Shown: piece by piece, positions 33,550-42,727 of the stretch
How positions within the stretch are numbered: the stretch's first letter is position 1
How the letters are laid out: each line of letters begins with the position of its first letter
Assembly (NCBI GenBank): GCA_949287305.1
Contig: CASEFX010000016.1
Location: forward strand, 1 to 52,588
Direction of reading: 5' to 3'
Source of the DNA: an uncultured Sutterella sp.
GTDB taxonomy: Bacteria; Pseudomonadota; Gammaproteobacteria; Burkholderiales; Burkholderiaceae_F
Length of the DNA: 52,588 nucleotides
Translations under genes and position numbers: made by a program
Notes under the pieces: model-generated
Told to the model about the DNA's origin: nothing
The model's database searches: none
The model's input: the letters and a program-made list of their open reading frames with translations, nothing else

Positions 33550-33952
33550 GATGTTCTCGGTTTCGGCGGTCGGGCCAGCCCGTGGGGGCGTCCCGGCCGG
33601 GGAAAATAAAGAGGAAAAGTAAGGCGATTATATGCAAGACGGGGACGAGGAGCAAAAAGGCCCAGGCGCCCGAAAGTCCCATGTCGTGTGCCCGGCGCGC
33701 CGAGGCCGCCATGAGCGCGATCACCCAGAGGTCGATCAAGACCGAGGCGACGGGAATGAGCTTTTCGAAGGCTTCGTCGGAGAGCCATTCGGCCGTCTCC
33801 AGGGGGAGCGTCACCCAGTAGAAGGCGAAGGCGACGAGCGCGAGCGAGGCGACCTCCCGCAGAAAGGTCCTTCGATCCGAACGCGAGTTCGGGTCGTAGA
33901 CCGCGAGAAAGAAGCGCCCGATGTGCGCGAAGACTTCAGTTGCCCATCGCAT
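33533..33952 (-). CDS. DUF805 family inner-membrane protein (short)
   Basis: 139 residues with about four hydrophobic segments. RRAHDMGLSGAW and the following LLLVPVLHIIALLFLFIFPG match the DUF805 pattern (RR.HD.G.SG). It overlaps its upstream neighbour by 17 bases and its downstream neighbour by 17 bases. No function is established for DUF805 proteins. Confidence 0.85.
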   Translation of the reverse strand: MRWATEVFAHIGRFFLAVYDPNSRSDRRTFLREVASLALVAFAFYWVTLPLETAEWLSDEAFEKLIPVASVLIDLWVIALMAASARRAHDMGLSGAWAFLLLVPVLHIIALLFLFIFPGRDAPTGWPDRRNREHHGTRC

Positions 33953-34661
33953 GGATGCGGCGCTCCAGTCGGAGGAAGGCCTCGTCGGAGAGTTTTCCGT
34001 TGCGAACGAGCTTGCGAAGCTTCTCCACCGTCTGCACCTTGAGCTGGAGGCGAATCGTGAGGTTCTCCCCTTCGAGGTCGCCCTCGAGCTTTTTGAGAAG
34101 CGCCAGCGCTTCGGGCGGCAGCTCCACTTCGTCCGTCATCGTGAGACGGAGCGCTTCGTCGGCGGTGCCGATTCGGGGTGCGCCCTCTTCCCCGGGCTCC
34201 TTCACGTCGGCCTTTCCGTTCGGACGGGAAACGCCCTCGTACACCTCCACGGGATCCTCGCCGCCGAAGCGGTTGCGGCCGCGGCGTCCCGGCCAGACGC
34301 AGAGAATGAGCGTCACGATCACGTTGATGCCGGGGAGCAGCAGGTAGAGCGAAGCGATGCCGTGGTAGCCGAGGTCGTGAAGACGCCGCATGACGAGCAT
34401 CCAGTAGCCCCAGAAGAGGAACCAGGCGGCAAGCAGCAGCATCGCGAGCGCGGCGTACTCTTCGAGGCTCGCGACGAAGGTCACCTGAATGTCCTCCGTC
34501 GTCACCCAGGCGACGTAGTGCTCAAACGAGAGCCCGTCCTCGGCGAAGTAGGAAAGAAGGGCCGAAAGAAGGAAAAAGAGGATCGTTCCCGCAAAGAACG
34601 CGCCCCGCCCCGCACGGCCCGCGGCCGTAAGCGAAAAGATCGAACGGAATGTGTCGGTCAT
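33936..34661 (-). CDS. DUF805 family inner-membrane protein with soluble C-terminal extension
   Basis: 241 residues from the ATG at 34661 (GGAAGGAAG upstream); the in-frame ATG at 34721 lies in the bamC terminator and is rejected. Residues 1-135 hold a DUF805 domain (MRRLHDLGYHGIASLYLLLPG is its hallmark, then CVWPG). The last ~105 residues are soluble, acidic and then helical. This extension is absent from the short paralogue next to it. First gene of a three-gene overlapping operon with the short DUF805 and SlyD-like genes. Confidence 0.83.
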   Translation of the reverse strand: MTDTFRSIFSLTAAGRAGRGAFFAGTILFFLLSALLSYFAEDGLSFEHYVAWVTTEDIQVTFVASLEEYAALAMLLLAAWFLFWGYWMLVMRRLHDLGYHGIASLYLLLPGINVIVTLILCVWPGRRGRNRFGGEDPVEVYEGVSRPNGKADVKEPGEEGAPRIGTADEALRLTMTDEVELPPEALALLKKLEGDLEGENLTIRLQLKVQTVEKLRKLVRNGKLSDEAFLRLERRIHAMGN

Positions 34662-34685
34662 GAAGAGCTTCCTTCCCGTGAATGA

Positions 34686-34728
34686 GAAAGGCGCGCGGCT
34701 TCTCGAAAAGGGAAACCGCACGCCTCTC
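34686..34728 (-). terminator. Terminator after bamC
   Basis: On the minus strand GGCGTGCGGTTTC pairs with GAAGCCGCGCGCC (one wobble or mismatch), followed by TTTCTC. It lies just below the bamC stop codon. Confidence 0.7.
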
Positions 34729-34746
34729 GAAGGGTCCGACGACTGC

Positions 34747-35922
34747 TTAGCGCAGCTGTTCGGCCAAAAGCGTCAGGATCGTCGGCGCAACGCCCGTCTT
34801 GTCGGGATTGCCTTCGGCGTCCACGACGGTGAGGCGGGTCTGCGCGCCTTCGTCCGAGAGAACGATGCGGTAGGACGGCGCATCGACCGGGGTGTCGGAA
34901 CCGAAGACGTTTTCGAACCAGCCGCGTTCTTCCTTCTTGGCTTCTTCGTACTTCTGATCGAGGTAGCGGACGACGTAGTAGCCCGCCGCACGGTCGCGGT
35001 CGGTGAGTTCGAAGCCCATGCGGTCGATGACGAGGCCGACCGAGCGCCAGGCGCGGTCAAAGGCTTCGTTGATCACGACGGCGGAAACCGTGCCGTCGGC
35101 CGCACGTTCGATTTCGCTCAGAGCGCGCGTCGGAAGGTTCTGCAGTTCCTTGGCGATCTGTTCCTTGTCGACGGGCTTGGCGTCCGGATTGAACTGCGCG
35201 TCGATGTAGACGGCGAGGCGCTGCAGCATTTCGGCTTCGAGCGTCGGGTCGGTCGGGCCGGGCTGCCAGATCGTGGTGTCGCCTTCCTTGCCCTTCACGA
35301 CCTCAACCATCGAGCGGTGCGTGAGGAAGACATCCGTCTGGCCGTCTTCGGTGCGTTCCAGACGCACGCGGTACTGGTCGCGTTCGCTCGTCGAATAGAC
35401 GAAGTCGAGCACCTTGCCGATCGTGCCGCGGATGAAGTCCTGCGGGAGACGGGCCTTGTTTTCGGCCCAGTTCGTTTCCATGAAGCCCGTGCGGGCGTTC
35501 TGCTCGCGAACCGTCAGACCGACGGAGGACCAGAAGTCCTGCACGACGACCCAGAGGTCTTCGGCGGGGGCGTTCACGCGCAGCCAGCGCTGCTGACCGT
35601 CGCGCATCACCTTGGCGACGACCGTCGAGGCGACGATCTGCGAGGTGGGCGTGGCGCCGTTGGCGTCGCTCGCCTCCTGCTGCGCGCGGCGCGCGGCTTC
35701 GCCGCTGGCCGTCACGACGGAGGGACGGGTCGGAACGTCAAAACGCCCGTCATTGCCGATCGGCGTCATGTCGGGCGGAACTTCCAGATTGGCGCGCGTC
35801 GAAGAGCTTTCGTACTGAACACTCTCCTGATTGAAGACGTCATCCACGCCGAGAACGGAACAGCCGCCGAGCGCGAGGAACACCGGGGCGAGCGCCGTGA
35901 GGCAGAGCGTATTTTTCTTCAT
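34747..35922 (-). CDS. bamC: Outer-membrane protein assembly factor BamC (lipoprotein)
   Basis: 391 residues. The signal sequence ends in LALGGC with lipid-modified Cys21. An unstructured N-terminal region containing LEVPPDM, typical of BamC, follows. Two helix-grip domains then lie at about 110-230 and 270-391. BamC is an accessory lipoprotein of the beta-barrel assembly complex at the inner face of the outer membrane. The usual partner dapA is not next to it here. A possible promoter (-10 TACACT, 35995-35990) lies upstream. Confidence 0.88.
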   Translation of the reverse strand: MKKNTLCLTALAPVFLALGGCSVLGVDDVFNQESVQYESSSTRANLEVPPDMTPIGNDGRFDVPTRPSVVTASGEAARRAQQEASDANGATPTSQIVASTVVAKVMRDGQQRWLRVNAPAEDLWVVVQDFWSSVGLTVREQNARTGFMETNWAENKARLPQDFIRGTIGKVLDFVYSTSERDQYRVRLERTEDGQTDVFLTHRSMVEVVKGKEGDTTIWQPGPTDPTLEAEMLQRLAVYIDAQFNPDAKPVDKEQIAKELQNLPTRALSEIERAADGTVSAVVINEAFDRAWRSVGLVIDRMGFELTDRDRAAGYYVVRYLDQKYEEAKKEERGWFENVFGSDTPVDAPSYRIVLSDEGAQTRLTVVDAEGNPDKTGVAPTILTLLAEQLR

Positions 35923-35950
35923 GAAAAAATAACCTTTTTTTGGAAAAGTC

Positions 35951-35973
35951 CGCGCCCCGACACAGGGGGCGCG
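35951..35973 (-). other. Hairpin in the bamC leader
   Basis: An 8-bp GC stem (35951-35958 with 35966-35973) lies between the likely bamC promoter (TACACT) and the start codon. On the minus strand it is followed by GACTTTTCC. It could be a weak attenuator or simply the end of the upstream methyltransferase transcript. Confidence 0.35.
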
Positions 35974-36067
35974 ACAAAACGGTGTGCAAAGTGTAGCAAA
36001 CTTCGCCTGCGCCTAGCGGGATTCAGAAAAACGAAAACGTTTTCTATCGTTTCGCACGACGGACGCG

Positions 36068-36643
36068 TCACGGCGCGGCAAGGGGCTCCACGAGCCGCAT
36101 GCAGGGGCCGGGCTTTTGCCAGACGATTCGCTCGACGGCGAGCCCGCGCTCCGTCTCGCCGCTCTCAAAGGCGATGATCCGGGCGCCTTCGGGGGTGAGC
36201 CGCAGAAGCTCTCCTTCCTCCAGGAAATGAGCCGGACGCGAGGGCCGTCCCCAAAGTTCCCTGTTGGCGCGGGTGAAGGTTTCCGTGACGAAGTGGCCGC
36301 CCGGACGAAGGCTTTCCCAGAAATGCGGAAAGAGCGGCCGATGGAGATAATTCGTCACGACGATCGCGCCGAAGCGCTCGGGCGCGTAGGGCCAGGGTTC
36401 GCCTTCGAGGTCGCGGCACTCGAGCGTGAAGTTTTCCGTCCCGACGAGGGGCTCGAGCACCGAGACGTCGCGGTCGACGGCGAGCACCCGATGCCCCGTG
36501 AGAAGGAGCCAGGCCGTGTGGCGCCCCTCGCCCGCGGCGAGATCGAGCACCTCTTCGCGCGGGTCGAAGAGCGGCGCAAAGCGCTTCACCCAGGCCGAGG
36601 GCCGGCGCATGGCTTCGCAGGTGATGCGGGGAAGATTCTCCAT
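36068..36643 (-). CDS. Class I SAM-dependent methyltransferase
   Basis: 191 residues. The SAM-binding motif I is VLDLAAGEGRHT (about 32-43), with an acidic strand end LAVDRD (motif II). VVTNYLHRPLFPHF and LRPGGHFVTETF correspond to motifs IV and V. It resembles small TehB-like methyltransferases. The substrate cannot be deduced. Seven bases separate it from the site-2 protease gene upstream, so the two are probably cotranscribed. Confidence 0.85.
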   Translation of the reverse strand: MENLPRITCEAMRRPSAWVKRFAPLFDPREEVLDLAAGEGRHTAWLLLTGHRVLAVDRDVSVLEPLVGTENFTLECRDLEGEPWPYAPERFGAIVVTNYLHRPLFPHFWESLRPGGHFVTETFTRANRELWGRPSRPAHFLEEGELLRLTPEGARIIAFESGETERGLAVERIVWQKPGPCMRLVEPLAAP

Positions 36644-36650
36644 GTCGGCC

Positions 36651-37304
36651 TCAGACGATGAGATTCACGAACCAGTTCGCGAAGATGAGGAAGGGCTTGA
36701 GGAAATAAGAGAGAAGCCCCGTCGCCATCAAAACGAGCAGGATGAAGATCCCGTAGCGCTCCATGCGCTCGAACTCGACCGACCAGCGGTAGGGAAGAAA
36801 GCCGTTCAGAATCCGTCCGCCGTCAAGCGGAAGGATCGGCAGCAAATTGAGCGCCATCAGGATGAAGTTCACCGAAATGCCCGCAAGGCACATGTCGATG
36901 AAAAAGCCCCCGCGCAGTCCCGCAAGGAGCAGGATCTTGAAGAGGATCGCCCAGAAGACGCCCTGCAGAAGGTTCGCGGCGGGGCCGGCCGCGGCGACCC
37001 AGACCATCCCCCAGCGCGGGTCGCGCATGTAGCGCGTCACGACCGGAACGGGCTTGGCCCAGCCGAAGATCATGCCGCCCATGCCCGCGAGGCTCGAGCC
37101 CACGAGCATGATGAGGGGCAGAACAATCGTCCCGAAGGGATCGACGTGCGGCAGGGGATTGAGCGTCACGCGCCCCAACATGCGGGCCGTGTTGTCGCCG
37201 AACTTCGAAGCCATCCATCCGTGGGCGGCCTCGTGCATCGTGATCGCGAAAAGAAGCGGAATCGCGTAGACGCAGATGGTTTGTATGGTGTGTGCGATGT
37301 TCAT
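36651..37304 (-). CDS. Site-2 protease family (M50) membrane metallopeptidase
   Basis: 217 residues, mostly membrane-embedded. The zinc motif HEAAH is at 24-28 and the third-ligand motif LPLDGGRIL near 159-167 (Asp161). No PDZ domain is present, so it belongs to the small rhomboid-like-sized M50 group rather than RseP. It presumably performs intramembrane cleavage of an unknown substrate. It is upstream of and close to the methyltransferase gene. Confidence 0.92.
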   Translation of the reverse strand: MNIAHTIQTICVYAIPLLFAITMHEAAHGWMASKFGDNTARMLGRVTLNPLPHVDPFGTIVLPLIMLVGSSLAGMGGMIFGWAKPVPVVTRYMRDPRWGMVWVAAAGPAANLLQGVFWAILFKILLLAGLRGGFFIDMCLAGISVNFILMALNLLPILPLDGGRILNGFLPYRWSVEFERMERYGIFILLVLMATGLLSYFLKPFLIFANWFVNLIV

Positions 37305-37383
37305 TCTTGCTTGCGGCGCGCCCCTTGCATCCTTGGGCGGGCCGTCTCCTCAATGTTGCTGTGTTTCGTGCGGATGCCGTTCG

Positions 37384-38223
37384 TCAGGAAAAGCCGAAAA
37401 GCGTCCAGACGGGCGTGAGGTCGGGCGGCAACGGCGGCTGACAGCCCGGGTGCGGCCGGGGCGAGCGGTCGCTGTGCCAGTCGGACCCCGTGCTCGCCAA
37501 CAGTTTGCGGTCTCGGGCGACCTGCGCGTAGCGGACGTTCGCCTCTTCCGACTGCGAGCCGGAAGTGACCTCAATCCCCTTGCCGCCCGCCGCGAGGAAG
37601 GCGTCGATCATGGCGTCCGCCTCCCAGCCGCGGCGCAGACGATAGCGCCCGGGGTGCGCGAGAACGGGAAGGGCTCCGCGATCGAGCAGAAAGCGAACGC
37701 CCTCCTCCAGGGAGGGCCAGGGCGCCTCGACGTAGGCGGGACCGCCCTCGCGAAGATAGCGGTCGAAGGCCTGCTGCTGATTCTTGACGACGCCCGTCTC
37801 CAAAAGCCACGCGGCAAAGTGCGTGCGAGAGAGCGAAAGCGGCGAGTCCGCCCTTGCGAGGGCGCCCTCGTAGGCGCCCGCGAGGCCGAGCCGCTCGAAG
37901 GCCTCCCCCATCATCACGCCGCGCTCGGCGCGAAGGCGCGCGGTCTCGCGAAAGCGCTCGACGACGACGGGGTCCTCCGGATCGAGACCGAGTCCCACGA
38001 CGTGGAGCACCGTTCCGCCCCAGCGCACCGAAAGTTCTACCCCCGGAATGAAGGCGATTCCCGCCTCCTTCGCGGCCTTTTGCGCACGCAGACACCCCGC
38101 CGCCGTGTCGTGGTCCGTGACGGACAAAAGCGTCACGCCCGACTCGCGGGCGAGTCCGACGAGCGCCTCGGGAGAGAGCGCGCCGTCGGAAGCGTTCGTA
38201 TGGGTGTGCAGGTCGACCTTCAT
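37384..38223 (-). CDS. PHP-domain phosphoesterase (YciV/RnmV-like)
   Basis: 279 residues from the ATG at 38223, where the PHP motif begins at once (MKVDLHTHTNASDG, His6 and His8). SVTDHDTAAG and later PVLAHPGRYR and STGSDWHSD supply the other metal ligands. Relatives hydrolyse 3',5'-nucleoside bisphosphates or trim short RNA 5' ends. The start lies 11 bases after the creA stop, and a ribosome site is not obvious, suggesting translational coupling. Confidence 0.9.
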   Translation of the reverse strand: MKVDLHTHTNASDGALSPEALVGLARESGVTLLSVTDHDTAAGCLRAQKAAKEAGIAFIPGVELSVRWGGTVLHVVGLGLDPEDPVVVERFRETARLRAERGVMMGEAFERLGLAGAYEGALARADSPLSLSRTHFAAWLLETGVVKNQQQAFDRYLREGGPAYVEAPWPSLEEGVRFLLDRGALPVLAHPGRYRLRRGWEADAMIDAFLAAGGKGIEVTSGSQSEEANVRYAQVARDRKLLASTGSDWHSDRSPRPHPGCQPPLPPDLTPVWTLFGFS

Positions 38224-38234
38224 GGTGAAAAGTC

Positions 38235-38732
38235 TCAGAGCGACGTCAGAGGTTTCGGCGCGTTCGTCTGATAGGCGCTCGTGCCCCAAAGCGGCACGGT
38301 CGAGAGCGAATGCTTGAAGCTCCCCGTCGTTTCCTTCGTCGAGTACGAGACATAGAGAAGCGTCTGCGTGTCGGCGTCGTAAATGCGGCGGATCTTCATC
38401 GTCTTGAAGAAGATGCTCTTTGACTTCGCGAAGACCACCTCGCCCGACTTCGAGCGGTCGATCTGCGCGAGCATTTCGGGCGTGATGTCGCCCGTCTGGC
38501 GGCAGGAGACCGAGCTGTCCGAAGGATCCGAAAGCGCGAGGTTCGCCTCGATGCTCGCGACGTGACAGGTGACGCCCGGGACCTTCGGGTCGACGAAGTG
38601 TTCGATCTTGATGTCTTTGAGCGTAAAGATGCCGAGCGAGACGTCGCCCACGGTGTCTTCCGAACCCGTGCAGCCGGCAAGGCCCAGGGCGGCGAAAAGA
38701 AGCGAAGTCGTCAGAAGAAGTTTGCGTTTCAT
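38235..38732 (-). CDS. creA: CreA family protein (lipoprotein-like signal)
   Basis: 165 residues from the ATG at 38732; upstream in-frame starts would extend into the helicase promoter region. A signal sequence ends in LAGC (Cys21). The mature part has the CreA pattern: VGDVSLGIFTLKDIKIEHF, DPKVPGVTCHVA, DPSDSSVSCRQTG and LYVSYSTK. CreA proteins are small, periplasmic and of unknown function despite the name. It leads the PHP gene by 11 bases. Confidence 0.88.
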   Translation of the reverse strand: MKRKLLLTTSLLFAALGLAGCTGSEDTVGDVSLGIFTLKDIKIEHFVDPKVPGVTCHVASIEANLALSDPSDSSVSCRQTGDITPEMLAQIDRSKSGEVVFAKSKSIFFKTMKIRRIYDADTQTLLYVSYSTKETTGSFKHSLSTVPLWGTSAYQTNAPKPLTSL

Positions 38733-38872
38733 GCGGTAAAGGTGTGCGTTCAACGGTCGAGTGACTATTGTACTTGCGCCCGATCGCGCAGAGCCCTTCC
38801 GAAGCCTTTCGAATTCTTTCGGATTTTTGCCGTCATGCTCGTAACCCCCTACTCGAACGGCGTCGGCTTCGC

Positions 38873-38878
38873 TACAAT
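38873..38878 (+). promoter_or_regulatory. -10 box (TACAAT) of the SNF2 helicase operon
   Basis: TACAAT lies 48 bases before the helicase start; the -35 position is weak. It is divergent from creA. Confidence 0.5.
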
Positions 38879-38926
38879 GTTCGATTCCCGTTTTTTCCTT
38901 CGTCTTCCACCCTTTTGCAGGACGCC

Positions 38927-41900
38927 ATGCTTTCTCATCCGGAAGTTCGCAGCTATTGGCACGACCGCGTGCGCGACGCGCTGGCATTCACGCCTCCCGA
39001 AGGTTTCTTCCCGCGTACGAGAGCGAAACACCTCACGGACTTTGCGATTGCGGAAGGCTGTGTCGAAGCGCACGCCCCCTCGGGCGAGACGATCCGCTGC
39101 CGCGTGCCCGCCGCGACGGACGAAGAAAAGGAGCGCTTCGCGCAAAAGCTTGCCGACGCGCCCGATCTGCTCGGCGACTGGCTCGAAGGGAACCTCCGGC
39201 CCTCGCACGCCGATCTCGCCGAAGCCGCGGGAATTCCCTTTCTCGCGCCCTTTCACGCCGAAACCCCCGACGAAGCCGCACTCTGGACGCTGACGGCGGA
39301 GGAAACGGGGAGCGACCCCGCTCGTCTTTTCCGTCTCTACGGGATCGATCCCGCGTCGCTCTCGCACACGATCGGGACGGACTACCTGCAGCTCACCGCC
39401 TCGAAGGCGCCGACCCTCTCGGAGGTCGTTTCGTCGCTCGCCCTCGAAGACGCCATGGGGGCCGTCCCCGAGCGCGCGGAGGCGGAACGCTTCCTGCACG
39501 CCGTTCCCTACGCGCTTCTCGAAAACCGTCCCGACGACTTTCTCACGCTGCTTCCCGAAGACATGCCGCTTGCGAAGTCGAAAAACTACCGCAAGCGCTT
39601 CCGCCGGGACTTCCGCAGAATCCGCGACCGCGTGGAGAACGTTCTGCGCGCCGTCGCAGAAGAAAACGCCCGCCGCAAGGAGTCGTTCGTGGAAGGGGAG
39701 ACGCCCGCTTCGGATTCGGGCGACGCGGCGGCCGCGGCCAAGGCGCGTTTCGTAACGCTTCTCGGCTACCCCGAAGGTCTTTTGTTGTCCGTGCGTCTTC
39801 AGACGACGATCGACGCAAACGGCGCCGATCTGCGCCGAAAGCCCGTGGAGCGTCTTTTCGCCCGTTCGCGCCTGCGCCTGACGAACGCCGAATTCGAGGC
39901 GCTCGGGCGCGACGTCACGCCCGCCCGGGAAGCGTTGGCGCTTCTCGCCCTCACGAACGCCGAAACCGAGGCGATGACGCGCGACATCGAGTCGCGCCGC
40001 GCCGTCGTGCGCGCTGCGGCGCGTCTGATCCTCTCTGGACAGATCCGTCCGATTCTCTATCGCGCGGCCGAAGTCGAACATCCCGCCCCGCGCCTTCTCT
40101 GGGTGCCCGCGCTCCAGAACGACGGCGTCAAGGCCGTCTTTCAGACGCTTTCGGCGGCGCTTACCTATCGAACCGACGATCTCGTCGACCCCGAAACGCT
40201 TGCGAACGCCGGCTTCCTTGCGCCCGAATTGCCGGAGGAACCCTCCGAAGAGCCTGCGGCTGACTCGAACGAAGACGCGGCCGCGCCCGCCCGCACGGCG
40301 GTGTCCGCCGCGGAAAACGAGCGGCGCGTGCGCACGATCGTCCTTCTGGCGCTCTCCGACGCGATCAAGGCGCTCTTTGCCGCCCAATCGCACGACGTGG
40401 AAAAGGCGAATCTGCCGACGGCGCTTCTCATGGGCGAAGACACCTCTACGCTTGACGGTCTCCTCACGGACCGTCCGATGAAGCTGCTTCTCGCGGCCTT
40501 CCGTCCCTTCCAGCTCGCAAGCCTCTACCCGTGGATGCCCGCGCTCACGCTCACGCGCCTCGCGAAGGGCCGCACCGAGCTCACCTTCGGGATTCTCTCC
40601 CGCGAAGCCTCGCACCGCGAACTCAAGTTCGACGCCGAAACGCGCAAAAAGGAAGAGGAACTCCATGAAAAGGGCGAGTTCGGGTCCTCTCCCGTCCCCT
40701 ATTCGCTCCTTCTCGCGTCGCCCCGTTGGCAGACGCACCGCTACGCGGCCGCTTCGGCCCTTGCGGCCTTCGTGAAGGCCCTGCCCGCGCTCTCGGCCCT
40801 CTTGAACGGGCGCGGCACGATGACGCTCGAGCCCGCCTTTCTCAAGACCTTCTTCACCGAGATCGCCCCGCAGATCGCCTGGCTCGGCGTGCCGCTCGTG
40901 CTGCCCGGAAAACTTCGCGGCCTTCTGCGCCCGCGCCTCGTCGCCCGCGTGGGCACGATTCCGGGGGGCGGCGTCGGCAGTTTCTTGACGCGCGAAACGC
41001 TCAGCGAATTCCGCTGGGAAGTGGCGATCGGCTCGCGCACGATGACGCTCGAGGAACTTCGCAAGCTCATGGACGAAGTCGGCAACGTCATTCCGATCGA
41101 CGACGAATTCGTCTTTCTCGACCCGAAGCTCCTCGAAGACATGGAGGAGATCGCAAAGAAGTCGTCCGATCCCTTCGAGCGCCTGCGCGCGACCCTCACG
41201 GGCGAATGGCGCGGCGCGGAAGTGCTCGCCGACGACGACCTTAGAGAACGCCTTCGCGTCCTCACCGACGTGAAGGACCTTCCCGTTCCCAAGAATCTCC
41301 ACGCGGAACTGCGTCCCTATCAGCACCGCGGCTACTCGTGGCTCATGAAGAACCTGCGCCTGGGTTTTGGCGGCCTCATCGCCGACGACATGGGTCTCGG
41401 CAAGACCCTGCAGGCGATCGCCGCGATGACGCAATTGAAGGAAGCGGGAGAGCTCACCGAAAAAAAGATTCTCTGCGTCCTCCCCATGGGGGTGCTCACG
41501 AACTGGGCGCGTGAAATCGAACGCTTCTCGCCCACGCTCACCGTGGGGCTCTATCACGGGCTCGACCGCGCCATGCCGGAAAACCTCCCCGACGTGACGC
41601 TCACGAGTTACGGGACGCTTCGCCGCGACGTGGAGGTTTTGAAGAGCCGCCGCTGGCGCCTCGTCGTGCTCGACGAAGCGCAGGCCGTCAAGAATCCCGC
41701 CGCCGCGCAGTCGAGCGCCGTTCGGTCGCTCACGGCCGACGCCGTCATCGCGATGACGGGCACGCCCGTGGAAAACCGTCTGATGGAATACTGGTCGATC
41801 CTCTCGGTCGTGATGCCGGGACTCCTCGGCACGGCCACGGACTTTCAGCGTGAATACGCGACGCCGATCGAAATCGACCACGATCCGGCGCGCCTCGAGG

Positions 41901-42715
41901 CTTTCCGTCGCCTCACCGCCCCCTTCATGATCCGCCGCGTGAAGTCGGACAAGTCGATCATCCGGGATCTGCCGGAAAAGAACGTGATCGACCGCTTCAC
42001 GTCGATCACGAAGGAGCAGGCGGCGCTCTACGCAAAGACGCTCGACGAGTCGATGCGAAAACTCCGCGGCGAAGACCGCTCGATGACGCTCGCGCAGCGC
42101 CGCGGCATCGTGCTCACACTCATCATGAAGTTGAAGCAGATCTGCAACTCGCCCTCGCAGTTCCTCGGCACGCGCTGCGAAAAGCCCGACGCCGGGAAGG
42201 GCGTGGCGCTTCTCGAAATTCTGTCGGAGTGCCGCGAGAGCGACCGAAAGGTCCTCATCTTCACGCAGTTCCGCGAGATGGGCGAGCGTCTGCAGGAGTG
42301 GATCGCCAAGGCGACGGGCGAGCGCCCCGACTTTTTGCACGGAGGCGTAACGCGCGAGCGCCGCGCCCGCATGACGGACCGCTTCCAGAACGACCGCACG
42401 GTGCGCACGATGATCGTGAGCCTCAAGGCGGGCGGCACGGGTCTCAACCTCACGGCCGCCTCCGCGGTCGTCCACTACGACCTCTGGTGGAATCCCGCAG
42501 TCGAAGATCAGGCGACCGACCGCGCGCACCGCATCGGTCAGCGCCGCGACGTGCTCGTCTACCGCTTCATTTCGGCGGGGACCTTTGAGGAGCGCGTCAA
42601 CGAACTCCTCACCCAGAAGCGCCGTCTGACGGACCTCACGGTCCACTCGGGCGAAAACTGGCTCGGCGATCTTTCGAACGACGAGCTCGATCAACTCTTC
42701 CGTCTGTCCCTCTAA
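38927..42715 (+). CDS. Large SNF2-family DEAD/DEAH-like helicase
   Basis: 1262 residues from the ATG at 38927, with AGGA five bases upstream; an in-frame ATG at 38768 lies before the promoter. The SNF2 motor occupies about 785-1262: DDMGLGKT (820-827), DEAQ (916-919), MTGTPVENRL, IFTQFREMG and the C-terminal HRIGQ (1201-1205). The ~780-residue N-terminus contains no motif I recognise. It includes an acidic Ala/Glu-rich linker near 430-455. Bacterial SNF2 proteins remodel protein-DNA or polymerase complexes, and some serve in defence. The next gene starts 12 bases on and is clearly cotranscribed. Confidence 0.9.
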   Translation: MLSHPEVRSYWHDRVRDALAFTPPEGFFPRTRAKHLTDFAIAEGCVEAHAPSGETIRCRVPAATDEEKERFAQKLADAPDLLGDWLEGNLRPSHADLAEAAGIPFLAPFHAETPDEAALWTLTAEETGSDPARLFRLYGIDPASLSHTIGTDYLQLTASKAPTLSEVVSSLALEDAMGAVPERAEAERFLHAVPYALLENRPDDFLTLLPEDMPLAKSKNYRKRFRRDFRRIRDRVENVLRAVAEENARRKESFVEGETPASDSGDAAAAAKARFVTLLGYPEGLLLSVRLQTTIDANGADLRRKPVERLFARSRLRLTNAEFEALGRDVTPAREALALLALTNAETEAMTRDIESRRAVVRAAARLILSGQIRPILYRAAEVEHPAPRLLWVPALQNDGVKAVFQTLSAALTYRTDDLVDPETLANAGFLAPELPEEPSEEPAADSNEDAAAPARTAVSAAENERRVRTIVLLALSDAIKALFAAQSHDVEKANLPTALLMGEDTSTLDGLLTDRPMKLLLAAFRPFQLASLYPWMPALTLTRLAKGRTELTFGILSREASHRELKFDAETRKKEEELHEKGEFGSSPVPYSLLLASPRWQTHRYAAASALAAFVKALPALSALLNGRGTMTLEPAFLKTFFTEIAPQIAWLGVPLVLPGKLRGLLRPRLVARVGTIPGGGVGSFLTRETLSEFRWEVAIGSRTMTLEELRKLMDEVGNVIPIDDEFVFLDPKLLEDMEEIAKKSSDPFERLRATLTGEWRGAEVLADDDLRERLRVLTDVKDLPVPKNLHAELRPYQHRGYSWLMKNLRLGFGGLIADDMGLGKTLQAIAAMTQLKEAGELTEKKILCVLPMGVLTNWAREIERFSPTLTVGLYHGLDRAMPENLPDVTLTSYGTLRRDVEVLKSRRWRLVVLDEAQAVKNPAAAQSSAVRSLTADAVIAMTGTPVENRLMEYWSILSVVMPGLLGTATDFQREYATPIEIDHDPARLEAFRRLTAPFMIRRVKSDKSIIRDLPEKNVIDRFTSITKEQAALYAKTLDESMRKLRGEDRSMTLAQRRGIVLTLIMKLKQICNSPSQFLGTRCEKPDAGKGVALLEILSECRESDRKVLIFTQFREMGERLQEWIAKATGERPDFLHGGVTRERRARMTDRFQNDRTVRTMIVSLKAGGTGLNLTAASAVVHYDLWWNPAVEDQATDRAHRIGQRRDVLVYRFISAGTFEERVNELLTQKRRLTDLTVHSGENWLGDLSNDELDQLFRLSL

Positions 42716-42727
42716 GAAGGAGCCGTC

